DNA of 64,000 bases from Streptomyces sp. col6 (GTDB taxonomy: Bacteria > Actinomycetota > Actinomycetes > Streptomycetales > Streptomycetaceae). Location of the stretch: assembly GCF_008042035.1 (NCBI RefSeq), contig NZ_RDBL01000006.1:516720-580719 (forward strand). Direction: 5' to 3'. Shown here piece by piece: positions 1 through 9,486 of this stretch. Numbering within the stretch: the first letter of the stretch is position 1; every line of letters begins with the position of its first letter. The notes under the pieces were generated by a model, which was given only the letters and a program-made list of their open reading frames with translations, was not told the origin of the DNA and ran no database searches. The position numbers were made by a program, and so were the translations under genes.

Positions 1-756
1 GTCGAAGTGGGCGATACGGGCCTCGGCCGGGCCCTTGAAGAAGTCGAAGAAGTCCAGTGCGACCGGGGTGCGGCTGGCCTGGCCGAACCAGACCAGCAGG
101 CCGCCCGGGGCCAGCCGGGCCAGGGCCGCCGGCAGCGAGTCGCCGCCCACCGACTCCAGGACCACGTCGTACGGGCCCTCGGCGTCCGCCGGTGACGTCA
201 CCACCGCGTGCGCCCCCAGCTCCAGCAGCCGCGCCCCGCGCTCCCGGGTCGCGCTGACCGCCGTCACCGCCGCGCCCGAGGACGCCGCCAGCTCGGTGAC
301 GTAGTGGCCGACGCCGCCGCTCGCACCGGTGATCAGCACGCGCCGCCCCGCGACCGGGCCCGCCGCGCGCAGCAGGCGCAGCGCGGTGATGCCGGCCAGC
401 GGGAGGGCCGCCGCCGTCACCGCGTCGACGCTGTCGGGGAGCGCGGCGATGCTGTGCACCGGGACGGCGACGCGCTCGGCCCAGCCGTACGCGGGCGGGT
501 GCGCGACGACGCGGGTGCCGGCGGCGGGGCCGGTGCCGTCGGCCGCCGCCCGTACGACCGTGCCGGCGACGTCCTTGCCGGGCCGCCAGCCGGCCCACCG
601 GCGGTCGAGCTGCCCGTCGAGCTGGAAGGTCTCGCCCCGGTTGACGGAGTACGCCTCCACCGCGACCAGGGCCTCGTCGGCTGCGGGGACGGGCTCGGGG
701 GCCTCGTCGATGTGGACCGTGCCGCCCGGTCCGGCGGCGGGAAGCTGTGCGCGCAT
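1..756 (-). CDS. Zinc-type alcohol dehydrogenase / quinone oxidoreductase family protein (partial)
   Basis: Medium-chain dehydrogenase/reductase of the NADPH:quinone oxidoreductase type. The 252 visible residues begin MRAQLPAAGPGG, carry an N-terminal GroES-like fold (SVNRGE, then RPGKDVAGTV) and the Rossmann signature GASGGVGHYV. The catalytic zinc ligands of true alcohol dehydrogenases are not apparent, so a quinone-reductase-like NADPH enzyme is more likely; the substrate cannot be read. The ATG at 756 is preceded by a GAGGAG ribosome site that overlaps the stop region of the upstream SnoaL-like gene (10 nt gap), so the two are probably co-transcribed. The 3' end lies outside the window. 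Confidence 0.85.
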   Translation of the reverse strand, partial: MRAQLPAAGPGGTVHIDEAPEPVPAADEALVAVEAYSVNRGETFQLDGQLDRRWAGWRPGKDVAGTVVRAAADGTGPAAGTRVVAHPPAYGWAERVAVPVHSIAALPDSVDAVTAAALPLAGITALRLLRAAGPVAGRRVLITGASGGVGHYVTELAASSGAAVTAVSATRERGARLLELGAHAVVTSPADAEGPYDVVLESVGGDSLPAALARLAPGGLLVWFGQASRTPVALDFFDFFKGPAEARIAHFD

Positions 757-766
757 CGCGGGCTCC

Positions 767-1165
767 TCAGGCGAAGACGACGTTGTGGGCGTGGAGGGTG
801 TCGAAGTGCTCGCGCACCGAGGCGATACGGCCGTCGCGCACGGTGAACACAGCCAGGCAGTGCTGGTCGTACCGGCCGCCCTTGCGGGTCAGCCCGCGCG
901 TCCGCCACTCGGCGAGGACCCGCTCGCCCTCCGCGAGCACGTCCAGGAACTCGATCTCCACCGTCTCCGGCACCAGCCGGGCGGTCATCGTGGCGACGAA
1001 CTCGTCGAAGATCTCGTCCGGCCCGGTCCAGGTGCCCGAGACGGGAAGGTCCCCGGCGAGCGTCCAGGTGACATCGGCGTCGAAGAACGCCCGCAGCCGG
1101 TCCATGTCGCCCTCGGCCAGGGTCTTCATGTAGTCGAGGACGACGTCCTTGGGGGTGCTGTTCAT
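767..1165 (-). CDS. SnoaL-like / NTF2-fold protein
   Basis: A 132-aa single-domain protein of the SnoaL/ketosteroid-isomerase-like (NTF2) superfamily. It has the typical start helix (VVLDYMKTLAEGDMDRLRAFF), a Trp-containing strand (DVTWTLAGDLPVSG) and the closing pattern FTVRDGRIASVREHFDT. Such proteins are small-molecule isomerases, cyclases or binding proteins; nothing here fixes the substrate. It is the first gene of a probable two-gene unit with the quinone oxidoreductase and is divergent from the LysR gene at 1310, the usual geometry for a LysR regulator and its target. The ATG has AAAGG 13 nt upstream. Confidence 0.85.
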   Translation of the reverse strand: MNSTPKDVVLDYMKTLAEGDMDRLRAFFDADVTWTLAGDLPVSGTWTGPDEIFDEFVATMTARLVPETVEIEFLDVLAEGERVLAEWRTRGLTRKGGRYDQHCLAVFTVRDGRIASVREHFDTLHAHNVVFA

Positions 1166-1309
1166 GATCGTGAGGCCTTTCGTCGAGTGGTTCCCTCCGA
1201 TGCCTGAACGCTAGGGAGTGCGGGGCCGCCCAGGGAAAGACCTGTTTCCGATCGCTCCAGAACCGTCCGGCATCACCGCTGGTCAGAGCCGCCTCGTATG
1301 CTCCTTGCC

Positions 1310-2227
1310 ATGATGGATCTGCGGCGCCTGCGCTACTTCCTGGCCGTGGCCGGGGAACGCAACTTCACCCGCGCCGCCGAGCGGCTGCACATCGCGCAGC
1401 CCGCGCTCAGCCGCCAGATACGCGAACTGGAGAAGGAGTTGGGCGTCCAGCTCCTCGACCGCACCACGCACTCCGTCGAACCCACCGAGGCCGGGCGGCT
1501 GTTGATGGAGCGCGGCGCGGCCCTCTGCGAGGAGGCCGACCGCCTCTGGCGCGATGTACGCGGCTTCGCCGGCGGCGAGAGCGGCACGCTGGCCTTCGGG
1601 TACAGCATGAGCACGAGCTACGAGACGGCCCCCGCGCTGCTCGCCGCCCTGGCGGACCGGCTGCCCGGCATCACCGCCGACACGCGGCTGCTGTCCACCG
1701 CCGAGATCCTGTCCGGCGTCGCCGACGGAACGCTGGACGCGGGCCTGGTCCGCTGCCCGCCGCCGACACCGGAGCTGGTGCGGACGCTCGTACGGCTGGA
1801 GCCCCAGGGCATCCTCATGGCGGCCGGTCACCGGCTCGCCGCGCTGCCCGCCGTCGACCCGGCCGAGCTGTCCCGGGAAACGCTGCTCATCCACCCGCGC
1901 GAGGCGAACCCGGGCCACTACGACGCGATCACGGCCATCCTGGCCGAGGCGGGCGCCGCCCCCGAACTCCTCCTGCGCCCCCTGGCGTTCGATGCCGGCC
2001 ACACTCCGGTCGCCCGGGGCGACGCGGTCTCGGTCGTCGGCGACTCGGCCGCCCCGAGCCTCCCGGCGGGCCTGGTCTGGCGCCCCCTGACCGGCGTCGC
2101 CGCCATCGAACTCCACCTGCTCACCCGGGGCCGGGGCGCCCGCCCGGTGGTCGCCCAGCTCCTGCGTACGGCGACGGAGACGGCCCGTGCCGGAGGGTGG
2201 CTGCGGTCACCGGACGCGGCGGGGTGA
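1310..2227 (+). CDS. LysR-family transcriptional regulator
   Basis: A 305-aa LysR-type regulator. The N-terminal winged helix-turn-helix is clear (LRRLRYFLAVAGERNFTRAA, then AQPALSRQIRELEKELG at about residues 2-65), followed by a two-lobed effector domain. A -10-like TATGCT lies at 1297-1302 and there is no ribosome site, so a leaderless start at 1310 (or 1313) fits better than the ATG at 1298, which overlaps that -10. Divergent orientation from the SnoaL/oxidoreductase pair makes those genes the likely targets (inference). The effector is unknown. Confidence 0.85.
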   Translation: MMDLRRLRYFLAVAGERNFTRAAERLHIAQPALSRQIRELEKELGVQLLDRTTHSVEPTEAGRLLMERGAALCEEADRLWRDVRGFAGGESGTLAFGYSMSTSYETAPALLAALADRLPGITADTRLLSTAEILSGVADGTLDAGLVRCPPPTPELVRTLVRLEPQGILMAAGHRLAALPAVDPAELSRETLLIHPREANPGHYDAITAILAEAGAAPELLLRPLAFDAGHTPVARGDAVSVVGDSAAPSLPAGLVWRPLTGVAAIELHLLTRGRGARPVVAQLLRTATETARAGGWLRSPDAAG

Positions 2228-2272
2228 CGCCGGGGGCCTCAGGGGCTCGGCGGACCCGGGTGCCCCGCCCGG

Positions 2273-2695
2273 TCACCAGGGGAGGACGGCGAGGGCTTCC
2301 ACTTCCAGGAGCAGGTCCGGCCGGAAGAGCGCGGCCACCTGTACGGCCGTGCCGGCCGGGGGGCGCGCCACGTCGACATGGGCGTCCCGCGCGACGCGGA
2401 TCGCGGGCAGGAACGCCACGTCGGTGACGTAGAAGGTGAGCTTCGCGACGTCGGCGAACGTCGCCCCGCCCGCCTCCAGGCAGCGCTTCAGGTTCTCGAA
2501 GACCTGACGGGCCTGGGCGGCGGGATCGCCCTCCCCGACCAGGTTCCCCTTCTCGTCCAGCGCGATCTGCCCCGAGATCACGACGAGCCTGCCCTCGCCC
2601 ACGACGGCATGGCTGTAGCCCTGGGCGGGGGCGACCCCGTCCGGCGATATGTGGGTGAGCATGGTCTCGTCGGAATCCTGTGCTTCGTCCTGCAC
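2273..2695 (-). CDS. RidA family (YjgF/YER057c/UK114) protein
   Basis: A 140-aa RidA-like protein, a family of enamine/imine deaminases and related trimeric proteins. Signatures are GQIALDEKGNLVGEGD, QARQVFENLKRCLEAGGATFADVAKLTFYVTD and the C-terminal RPDLLLEVEA. The Arg that binds the substrate carboxylate in true RidA is not obvious (PPAGTAVQVAALFRPD at the usual place), so this may be a Rid subfamily other than archetypal RidA. The GTG at 2695 is preferred because AGGAG lies 10 nt upstream; an internal ATG at 2662 is the alternative. It converges on the LysR gene and lies 89 nt downstream of the AsnC-type regulator. Confidence 0.85.
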   Translation of the reverse strand: MQDEAQDSDETMLTHISPDGVAPAQGYSHAVVGEGRLVVISGQIALDEKGNLVGEGDPAAQARQVFENLKRCLEAGGATFADVAKLTFYVTDVAFLPAIRVARDAHVDVARPPAGTAVQVAALFRPDLLLEVEALAVLPW

Positions 2696-2784
2696 GGTGC
2701 CCTCTCTCCTCCGGCCGTTCCAGCGGGCCAACGATAAGCGGCGGGGGCGGTGTTGGGACGAGCGGGCCCGTCGCGGAGGGAGCC

Positions 2785-3768
2785 CTACCCCCGGAACGGC
2801 CGGTACGTCAGTTGCTTCACGCGGCGCAGCAGCGGCATCGACTCCACGTGCTCGACGCCGGCCAGGCCGCCCAGGCGGTCGCTGAGGTAGCGGTAGAAGT
2901 GGGTGGAGTCGCGGGTGATCACGACCGCGACGATGTTGGACGGGCCCGTGGTGGCCGACGCGTACGCCACCTCGCGGTCCGTCGCCAGGGCCGTGCCCAC
3001 CGTGTGCAGGGCCCCGGGCGCGGCGGTGATGTACAGCATGCTCGGGTTCCGGTAGCCGAGGTGGCCGGAGTCGAACTCCACGTCCACGTACAGCGCGCCC
3101 GAGGCCACCAGCCGGGCCAGGTGGCGCCGGACCGCCGACTCGGAGAGGCCGGTCGCGCGCTGGAGTTCGGGGTAGGTCGCCCGGCCGTCCCGTTCCAGCG
3201 CGGCGACCAGGGGCTCGTCCTCGGCGGTGATGACGGCCGGGCCGGGCGGGGCCGGGGCGGGCGGCGGGGTGAGGGCGGCGGTCTCCTCCGGGGTGAGCGC
3301 GCCGCTCTTGTGGAGCCAGCCCGCGGGGCCGCCGTAGAAGCGGTGCAGCAGCTGGTGCGCGCGGATGTCGACGATGTGCGGGGTGCGCGGCAGCTTCCCG
3401 ATGAGCAGGTCGTCCGCGTCGTCCCGGCTGCGGAGGTTGACCGTGCACGTCACCTCCGTACCGCCCGACGTCAGCCCGATCCACGAGGTGTCGGGCCGCT
3501 TGGCCAGCGCCTCCGCGATGGCCGTCGCGCCCTCGGGCGCGCACCGCACCCGCAGCAGCCAGTGCTCGAACGAATCCTCCGACGCCGCGCACCGCACCCC
3601 CACCACCCGCAGCCCCGCCTCGGCCCGCAGCCTGCGGAAACGGCGCGCCACCGTCTGGTCGGAGACGCCGAGCACCGACGCGATCCGGCTGAAGGGCGCG
3701 CGGGCGTCCAGCTCCAGCGCGTGCAGGACGCGCAGGTCCAGGGCGTCGCCCCGGATGGGTGATTCCAC
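2785..3768 (-). CDS. Tandem Lrp/AsnC-family transcriptional regulator
   Basis: A 327-aa regulator holding two successive Lrp/AsnC units. The first HTH is ALDLRVLHALELDARAPFSR with SVLGVSDQTVARRFRRLR, followed by an AsnC ligand-binding (RAM) part. The second HTH (EDEPLVAALERDGRATYPEL, ATGLSESAVRRHLARLVASG) is followed by a second RAM part. Single-unit Lrp proteins are about 150-165 aa, so this is a fused duplication. The start is GTG 3768 with GAGAGG 9 nt upstream; GTG 3813 is also in frame. It is divergent from the exporter at 3903, which it may control, and upstream of the RidA gene on the same strand. Confidence 0.85.
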   Translation of the reverse strand: MESPIRGDALDLRVLHALELDARAPFSRIASVLGVSDQTVARRFRRLRAEAGLRVVGVRCAASEDSFEHWLLRVRCAPEGATAIAEALAKRPDTSWIGLTSGGTEVTCTVNLRSRDDADDLLIGKLPRTPHIVDIRAHQLLHRFYGGPAGWLHKSGALTPEETAALTPPPAPAPPGPAVITAEDEPLVAALERDGRATYPELQRATGLSESAVRRHLARLVASGALYVDVEFDSGHLGYRNPSMLYITAAPGALHTVGTALATDREVAYASATTGPSNIVAVVITRDSTHFYRYLSDRLGGLAGVEHVESMPLLRRVKQLTYRPFRG

Positions 3769-3902
3769 TGTCGAAGGCCCTCTCGGTGTCGGATTCCGGC
3801 GCCGGGGTGTCACTGGCTGGGGATTTGGGACGCGGCCGTCCGATCGTACGTACGGGGTGGCCGCCGGTCACGCCGAAGGCTTACGGGAGAAGGACCAAGG
3901 AC

Positions 3903-5399
3903 ATGCGTAAGTGGGGGCCGCTCACCGCGGTCTGTCTGGGGACGTTCATGCTGCTGCTGGACGTCACGATCGTCATCGTGGCACTGCCCGACATGGCGCG
4001 GGCGCTCGACGCCTCGCTCTCCGATCTGCAATGGGTCATCGACGGCTACGCCCTCGCGCTCGCCGCGCTGCTGCTCGGCATAGGCGCGGCGGCCGACCGG
4101 CTCGGCCGGCGCCGGGTCCACGTCGTGGGCGTCGTGCTCTTCGCCGCCGCCTCGCTGGCCTGCGGGCTCGCCTCCTCGCCGGGTCTGCTGGTGGCCGCGC
4201 GCGGGGTGCAGGGCGTGGGGGCCGCCGCGATGTTCGCGACGACGCTGCCGCTGCTGGCCTCGGTGTACCAGGGCAAGGACCGGTCCGTCGCGCTCGGGCT
4301 CTGGGGCGCGGTGGCCGGGGGCGCCGCCGCGATCGGGCCCGTGGTCGGCGGGCTGCTGACCGAGGGGCCCGGCTGGCGCTGGATCTTCTACGTGAACCTG
4401 CCGGTCAGCGTGGCCGCCGTCTGGCTGACCGGCCGGACCGTGCCCGAGTCGCACGGGGCGCGGGACCGGCGCACCGACTGGGCGGGGACCGCCGCCTTCG
4501 CGGTGTTCGCGGGGGCCGCGACGTACGCCGTCGTCCGGGCGGGCAGCGTCGGCTGGGCGTCCGGGCAGACGCTCGCCACGTTCGGGATCGCCGCCCTCGC
4601 CCTCGTCTGCTTCGTCCTGGTGGAGCTGCGCGTCGCGCACCCGCTGCTGGACCTGTCGCTGTTCCGCACCTCCGCGTTCACCGGGGTGATGGCCGGGGCG
4701 CTCGCCTTCAACATGGCGGCCTTCGGCGTCCTGCCGTACACCTCGATCTGGCTGCAGACGGTGCTCGGGCTCAGCCCCGTCCAGGGCGGCCTGGCGGTCC
4801 TGCCGCTGGCCGCGACCTCGTTCGTGGTGGCCGCCGTCGGCGGCCGGCTGCTGCACGGGGCGCCGCCGCGCCTCACCATCGGCGTCGGGCTCGTCCTCAT
4901 CGGCGCCGGCACCCTCGGCCAGGCGGTGCTCGGCGCGGGCTCCTCGTGGCCGGTGCTGGTCCCGGGCCTGGTGGTCGCGGGCATCGGTACGGGCCTGGTC
5001 TCCCCGGCCATCGCGGGCGCGGCGCTCGCCGCGGTGCCGCCGGAGCGGGCCGGTATGGCGGGCGGCGCGGTCAACACCTTCCGCCAGCTCGGGTACGCCT
5101 TCGGGGTCGCCGTGCTCGGGACCGTACTGACCTCCCGGATGGGGGAGAGCCTGGGCGACGGACCCTCCCACGCGCTGGCGGGCGGCGGCGCGGCGGGGCT
5201 GCGGGCCGCCGGGATGCCGGAGCACGCGCTGCGGGCGGCGTTCGCCTCGGGGCTGAACACGGCGGCCGTGGTGGCCGGTGCGGTGGGGATCGTGGCGGGG
5301 GTGGCGGTGCTGCTGCTGGTCAAGGGCCGGAAGGCGGTGCCGGAGGCGCCGGGGGCTGTGGGGGGCGGTGCGGTGGCGGAGGCCGTGCGGGCCGGGTGA
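3903..5399 (+). CDS. DHA2-type MFS drug/metabolite exporter
   Basis: A 498-aa major facilitator of the EmrB/QacA (DHA2, about 14 membrane spans) family. Visible hallmarks are FMLLLDVTIVIVALPDMARAL in span 1, DLQWVIDGYALALAALLL at span 2, the cytoplasmic motif A (AADRLGRRRVH) and the TM5 motif C-like GAVAGGAAAIGPVVGGLL. The ATG has AAGGA 6 nt upstream. Substrate unknown. The gene is divergently transcribed from the tandem AsnC regulator, which suggests effector-dependent control of export. Confidence 0.9.
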   Translation: MRKWGPLTAVCLGTFMLLLDVTIVIVALPDMARALDASLSDLQWVIDGYALALAALLLGIGAAADRLGRRRVHVVGVVLFAAASLACGLASSPGLLVAARGVQGVGAAAMFATTLPLLASVYQGKDRSVALGLWGAVAGGAAAIGPVVGGLLTEGPGWRWIFYVNLPVSVAAVWLTGRTVPESHGARDRRTDWAGTAAFAVFAGAATYAVVRAGSVGWASGQTLATFGIAALALVCFVLVELRVAHPLLDLSLFRTSAFTGVMAGALAFNMAAFGVLPYTSIWLQTVLGLSPVQGGLAVLPLAATSFVVAAVGGRLLHGAPPRLTIGVGLVLIGAGTLGQAVLGAGSSWPVLVPGLVVAGIGTGLVSPAIAGAALAAVPPERAGMAGGAVNTFRQLGYAFGVAVLGTVLTSRMGESLGDGPSHALAGGGAAGLRAAGMPEHALRAAFASGLNTAAVVAGAVGIVAGVAVLLLVKGRKAVPEAPGAVGGGAVAEAVRAG

Positions 5400-5426
5400 G
5401 GGGCGCGCCACCTTCGGCGGCGCCTT

Positions 5427-5452
5427 GTCCTCAATCGCCGGACGGGCTTGAA
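5427..5452. repeat. Dispersed intergenic repeat, family A copy 1
   Basis: Core CTCAATCGCCGGACGGGCTT between the exporter and glmS. The same core, in either orientation, recurs at 7840, 7898, 13231, 13316 and 13378. It lies wholly outside genes. Function unknown. Confidence 0.85.
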
Positions 5453-5553
5453 GTGGTGGCCGGACGGGGCCTACGGGCTCCGTTGCGCTTGAAATAGGGG
5501 TCACTTCTGCGACTATGCGAAGAACGCGGGCTTGTGATCAGGAAAGGGCCACT

Positions 5554-7401
5554 ATGTGCGGGATCGTGGGTTACGTCGGTGGGCAGTCGGCGCAGGACGT
5601 CGTCGTCGCGGGCCTCAAGCGGCTGGAGTACCGGGGGTACGACTCCGCCGGGATCGCCGTCCTCGCCGACGGCGGGCTCGCCGCCGCCAAGAAGGCCGGG
5701 AAGCTCGTCAACCTGGAGAAGGCGCTGAGCGAGCAGCCGCTGCCCGCCGGTACCGCCGGGATCGGGCACACCCGCTGGGCCACCCACGGCGGACCCACCG
5801 ACGTCAACGCCCACCCGCACCTCGACAACGCCGGCCGCGTCGCCGTCGTCCACAACGGGATCATCGAGAACTTCGCGGCCCTGCGCGCCGAACTCGGCGA
5901 GCGGGGCCACGACCTGCTCTCCGAGACCGACACCGAGACCGTCGCCCACCTCCTCGCCGAGGCGTACAGCCAGAGCGGGGAGCCGGCCGAGGCCATGCGC
6001 CAGGTGTGCCGGCGCCTCGAAGGGGCGTTCACGCTCGTCGCGGTCTTCGCGGACGCGCCCGACGTCGTGGTCGGGGCCCGGCGCAACTCGCCGCTCGTCG
6101 TCGGGATCGGTGACGGCGAGTCCTTCCTCGCCTCCGACGTCGCCGCGTTCATCGAGCACACCCGGGACGCGATCGAACTCGGCCAGGACCAGGTGGTGGA
6201 GCTGCGCCGGGACGGCGTCCTGGTCACCGGGTTCGACGGGGAGCCCGCCGAGGTGCGCGAGTACCACGTCGACTGGGACGCCTCGGCCGCCGAGAAGTGC
6301 GGCTACGCCTCCTTCATGCTCAAGGAGATCGCCGAGCAGCCGAAGGCCGTCACCGACACCCTCCTCGGCCGCATCGACCCCGAGGGCACCCTCCACCTCG
6401 ACGAGGTCCGCATCACCCGGGGCGAACTGCGCGAGGTCGACAAGGTGGTGATCGTCGCCTGCGGGACCGCGTTCCACGCCGGGATGATCGCCAAGTACGC
6501 CATCGAGCACTGGACGCGCATCCCCTGCGAGACCGAGCTGGCCAGCGAGTTCCGCTACCGCGACCCGATCATGGACCCGCACACCCTGGTCATCGCCATC
6601 TCCCAGTCCGGCGAGACGATGGACACCCTGATGGCCCTGCGGCACGCCCGCGAACAGGGCGCGAAGGTCCTCGCCATCTGCAACACCAATGGCTCCACCA
6701 TCCCGCGCGAGTCCGACGCCGTGCTCTACACGCACGCCGGGCCCGAGGTCGCCGTCGCCTCCACCAAGGCGTTCCTCACCCAGCTCGTCGCCTGCTACCT
6801 CGTCGCCCTCTACCTGGGCCAGGTGCGCGGCACCAAGTGGGGCGACGAGATCCGGACCGTCATCCGGCAGCTCTCCGAGATCTCCGGCTCGGTGGACCGG
6901 GTCCTGGAGACCATGGAACCCGTCCGCGAGCTGGCCCGGTCGCTGGCGTCCCACGACACCGTGCTCTTCCTCGGCCGGCACGTCGGCTACCCGGTCGCCC
7001 TGGAGGGCGCGCTGAAGCTCAAGGAACTCGCGTACATGCACGCCGAGGGGTTCGCCGCCGGCGAGCTGAAGCACGGGCCGATCGCGCTCATCGAGGACGG
7101 GCTGCCCGTCGTCGTCGTGGTGCCGTCCCCGGCCGGACGCTCGGTGCTGCACGGCAAGATCGTGTCGAACATCCAGGAGATCCGGGCCCGCGGCGCCCTC
7201 ACCGTCGTCATCGCCGAGGAGGGCGACGAGGAGGTCGTTCCTTACGCCGACCACCTCATCCGCATCCCCGCAACGCCTACGCTGCTTCAGCCGCTGGTCG
7301 CCACCGTGCCGTTGCAGGTCTTCGCCTGCGAACTCGCGACGGCCCGCGGCAACGAGGTGGACCAGCCGCGCAACCTGGCGAAGTCCGTCACCGTGGAGTG
7401 A
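5554..7401 (+). CDS. glmS: Glutamine--fructose-6-phosphate aminotransferase (isomerizing)
   Basis: Converts fructose-6-phosphate and glutamine to glucosamine-6-phosphate, the first step towards UDP-GlcNAc and peptidoglycan. At 615 aa it is full family length. The protein begins MCGIVGYVG, so Cys2 becomes the N-terminal nucleophile after Met removal. The class II glutaminase half shows GHTRWATHG and HNGIIENF; two SIS domains follow ([55 protein letters not shown]), ending LAKSVTVE. The ATG at 5554 is fixed by the need for Cys at position 2. acpS follows after 22 nt. No glmS ribozyme is visible upstream. Confidence 0.97.
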   Translation: MCGIVGYVGGQSAQDVVVAGLKRLEYRGYDSAGIAVLADGGLAAAKKAGKLVNLEKALSEQPLPAGTAGIGHTRWATHGGPTDVNAHPHLDNAGRVAVVHNGIIENFAALRAELGERGHDLLSETDTETVAHLLAEAYSQSGEPAEAMRQVCRRLEGAFTLVAVFADAPDVVVGARRNSPLVVGIGDGESFLASDVAAFIEHTRDAIELGQDQVVELRRDGVLVTGFDGEPAEVREYHVDWDASAAEKCGYASFMLKEIAEQPKAVTDTLLGRIDPEGTLHLDEVRITRGELREVDKVVIVACGTAFHAGMIAKYAIEHWTRIPCETELASEFRYRDPIMDPHTLVIAISQSGETMDTLMALRHAREQGAKVLAICNTNGSTIPRESDAVLYTHAGPEVAVASTKAFLTQLVACYLVALYLGQVRGTKWGDEIRTVIRQLSEISGSVDRVLETMEPVRELARSLASHDTVLFLGRHVGYPVALEGALKLKELAYMHAEGFAAGELKHGPIALIEDGLPVVVVVPSPAGRSVLHGKIVSNIQEIRARGALTVVIAEEGDEEVVPYADHLIRIPATPTLLQPLVATVPLQVFACELATARGNEVDQPRNLAKSVTVE

Positions 7402-7423
7402 GCCGAGCAGTGAGGGTGGGAAC

Positions 7424-7792
7424 GTGATCATCGGGGTCGGGATCGACGTGGCGGAGATCGAGCGGTTCGACGCGGCGCTGGAGCGTACGCCGCAACTCGC
7501 TTCGCGGCTGTTCGTGGAGGCGGAGCTGCTGCTGCCGAGCGGTGAGCGGCGCGGGATCGCCTCGCTCGCCGCCCGGTTCGCGGCGAAGGAGGCCCTGGCG
7601 AAGGCGCTCGGCGCGCCCGCCGGGCTGCTGTGGACGGACGCCGAGGTGTACGTGGAGGACAGCGGGCAGCCGCGGCTGCGGGTGAGCGGCACGGTGGCGG
7701 CTCGCGCCGCCGCGTTGGGGGTGCGGAGCTGGCATGTGTCGCTCAGCCACGATGCGGGGGTCGCTTCCGCGGTGGTCATCGCGGAGGGGTGA
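7424..7792 (+). CDS. acpS: Holo-[acyl-carrier-protein] synthase
   Basis: Transfers 4'-phosphopantetheine from CoA to a Ser of acyl carrier proteins, activating fatty-acid (and often polyketide) carriers. The 122-aa protein has the two AcpS signatures: [14 protein letters not shown], whose Asp binds magnesium, and [12 protein letters not shown], whose Glu binds magnesium. It ends with [20 protein letters not shown]. The GTG start lies 22 nt after glmS, so the genes are probably co-transcribed. Confidence 0.95.
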   Translation: MIIGVGIDVAEIERFDAALERTPQLASRLFVEAELLLPSGERRGIASLAARFAAKEALAKALGAPAGLLWTDAEVYVEDSGQPRLRVSGTVAARAAALGVRSWHVSLSHDAGVASAVVIAEG

Positions 7793-7839
7793 CGGGGGCT
7801 CCGCCCCTGTGGCCTCGGGTGCTCCGGTGTGCCGGTTCC

Positions 7840-7921
7840 GTCCTCAATCGCCGGACGGGCTGGAATGCGCGGCCCGTTCTCGGTTCCGTTACCGATGTCC
7901 TCAATCGCCGGACGGGCTTGA
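7840..7921. repeat. Dispersed intergenic repeat, family A copies 2 and 3
   Basis: Two direct copies of TCCTCAATCGCCGGACGGGC (7840-7865 and 7898-7921), 58 bp apart, between acpS and the NAD(P)HX repair gene. The DNA between them has no other recognisable feature. Confidence 0.85.
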
Positions 7922-7968
7922 TGTGGCTGAGGTCTGCGCGCGCTTCTGAACATGCGTACGTTGAAGGC

Positions 7969-9435
7969 ATGCGTACCGCCTACAGCGTCGATTCCGTACG
8001 GGCCGCCGAAGCGGCCCTCATGGCACGGCTTCCCGAAGGTGCGCTGATGCAGCGCGCCGCCGCCGGGCTCGCCGCCGCCTGTGCCGATCTGCTGCGCCGG
8101 GCCGGGCGGGTCTACGGCTCCCGCGTCGTCCTCCTCGTCGGCACCGGCGCCAACGGCGGCGACGCCCTGTACGCCGGTGCCCGGCTCGCCAGGCGCGGCG
8201 CGGGCGTGGTCGCCGTACGGGTCACCCCAGGCAGGTCCCACGAGGGTGGCACCGCCGCCCTGCGCGCCGCCGGCGGACACGTGGTGGACGGCGAGGAGAG
8301 CACCACCCACGAGGACTGGGCCGGGCGCATCGACCTCGTCGTGGACGCCATCACCGGCATCGGCGGACGCGGCGGACTGCGGCCGGCGGCGGCCGAACTG
8401 GTCGCGCGGTACACCGCACACGGCGCGCCCGTCGTCGCCGTCGACCTGCCCAGCGGCGTCGAGGCGGACACCGGTGAGGTGACCGGCGACGCGGTGCGCG
8501 CGGACGCCACCGTCACCTTCGGCGCGTACAAGGCCGCGCTGCTCGTCGACCCGGCCGCCGAACGGGCCGGGGCGCTGCGTCTCGTCGACATCGGGCTCGA
8601 CGCCGAACTCCCGGCCGTGCCCGACCTGGAGGCGCTCCAGTACGCGGACGTCGCCGCGCTGCTGCCCGTACCGGATGCCGAGAGCGACAAGTACCGGCGC
8701 GGGGTCGTCGGCATCGCCGCCGGGTCGGCCCGCTACCCGGGCGCCGCCGTGCTCGCCGTCTCCGGGGCGCTGCGCGGCGGGGCGGGGGCCGTGCGCTACG
8801 CGGGCCCCGGCGGCGAGGCGGTCATCGCGCGGCACCCGGAGACCCTGGTCCACGCGGGCCGCCCCTCCAGGGCCGGGCGGGTGCAGGCGTGGGTCGTCGG
8901 ACCCGGGCTCGGCGACGGCACCGAGGCCGTGGAGGCCGTCTCCGACGTGCTGGCCACCGAGGTGCCGGTGCTGGTCGACGCGGACGGGCTGCGGCTCCTG
9001 GACGCCGACGTGGTCCGCGCCCGTACCGCGCCCACCGTCCTCACCCCGCACGCCGGGGAGGCCGCCGCGCTGCTCGGCGTGGCGCGCGAGGAGGTCGAGG
9101 CCGGGCGGCTCGCCGCCGTACGGGAACTCGCCCGGCGGTTCGGCGCCACGGTCCTGCTGAAGGGCTCGACGACCCTCATCGCCACCGACACCCCGCACAC
9201 CCCGGTCCGGGTCAACCCGACCGGGACCTCCTGGCTGGCCACCGCAGGCAGCGGAGACGTGCTCTCCGGCCTGACCGGCTCCCTGCTCGCCGCCGGACTC
9301 GCCCCGCTCGACGCCGCGTCCGCAGGGGCGTATCTGCACGGACTCGCGGCCCGGCGCGCGGCGGACGGCTCCCCGCTCGCCGCGATGGACGTCGCCGAGG
9401 CGATCCCCGAGGCGTGGCGGGACGTCCGGGCCTGA
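7969..9435 (+). CDS. nnr: Bifunctional NAD(P)H-hydrate epimerase / ADP-dependent dehydratase
   Basis: Repairs hydrated NADH and NADPH. The N-terminal half (about residues 1-215) is the YjeF_N epimerase (GTGANGGDALYAGARLARRG, VDAITGIGGRGG, VAVDLPSGVEADTG). The C-terminal half is the ribokinase-like ADP/ATP-dependent dehydratase (KYRRGVVGIAAGSARYPGAA, LTPHAGEAAALLG, NPTGTSWLATAGSGDVLSG). At 488 aa it matches the fused bacterial form. ATG 7969 is chosen because the earlier in-frame extension runs through intergenic repeats. The DUF488 gene and alr follow on the same strand. Confidence 0.93.
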   Translation: MRTAYSVDSVRAAEAALMARLPEGALMQRAAAGLAAACADLLRRAGRVYGSRVVLLVGTGANGGDALYAGARLARRGAGVVAVRVTPGRSHEGGTAALRAAGGHVVDGEESTTHEDWAGRIDLVVDAITGIGGRGGLRPAAAELVARYTAHGAPVVAVDLPSGVEADTGEVTGDAVRADATVTFGAYKAALLVDPAAERAGALRLVDIGLDAELPAVPDLEALQYADVAALLPVPDAESDKYRRGVVGIAAGSARYPGAAVLAVSGALRGGAGAVRYAGPGGEAVIARHPETLVHAGRPSRAGRVQAWVVGPGLGDGTEAVEAVSDVLATEVPVLVDADGLRLLDADVVRARTAPTVLTPHAGEAAALLGVAREEVEAGRLAAVRELARRFGATVLLKGSTTLIATDTPHTPVRVNPTGTSWLATAGSGDVLSGLTGSLLAAGLAPLDAASAGAYLHGLAARRAADGSPLAAMDVAEAIPEAWRDVRA

Positions 9436-9486
9436 GCGAAGCTGAGGGCGAGCGTCCGCGGAGGAGCCGAGGAGAGGTGACCGGCC

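Noticed and set aside
5400..5553. glmS ribozyme upstream of glmS
   Set aside because: No glmS ribozyme core is visible, and that riboswitch is not expected in this lineage. Only a family A repeat and promoter DNA are present.
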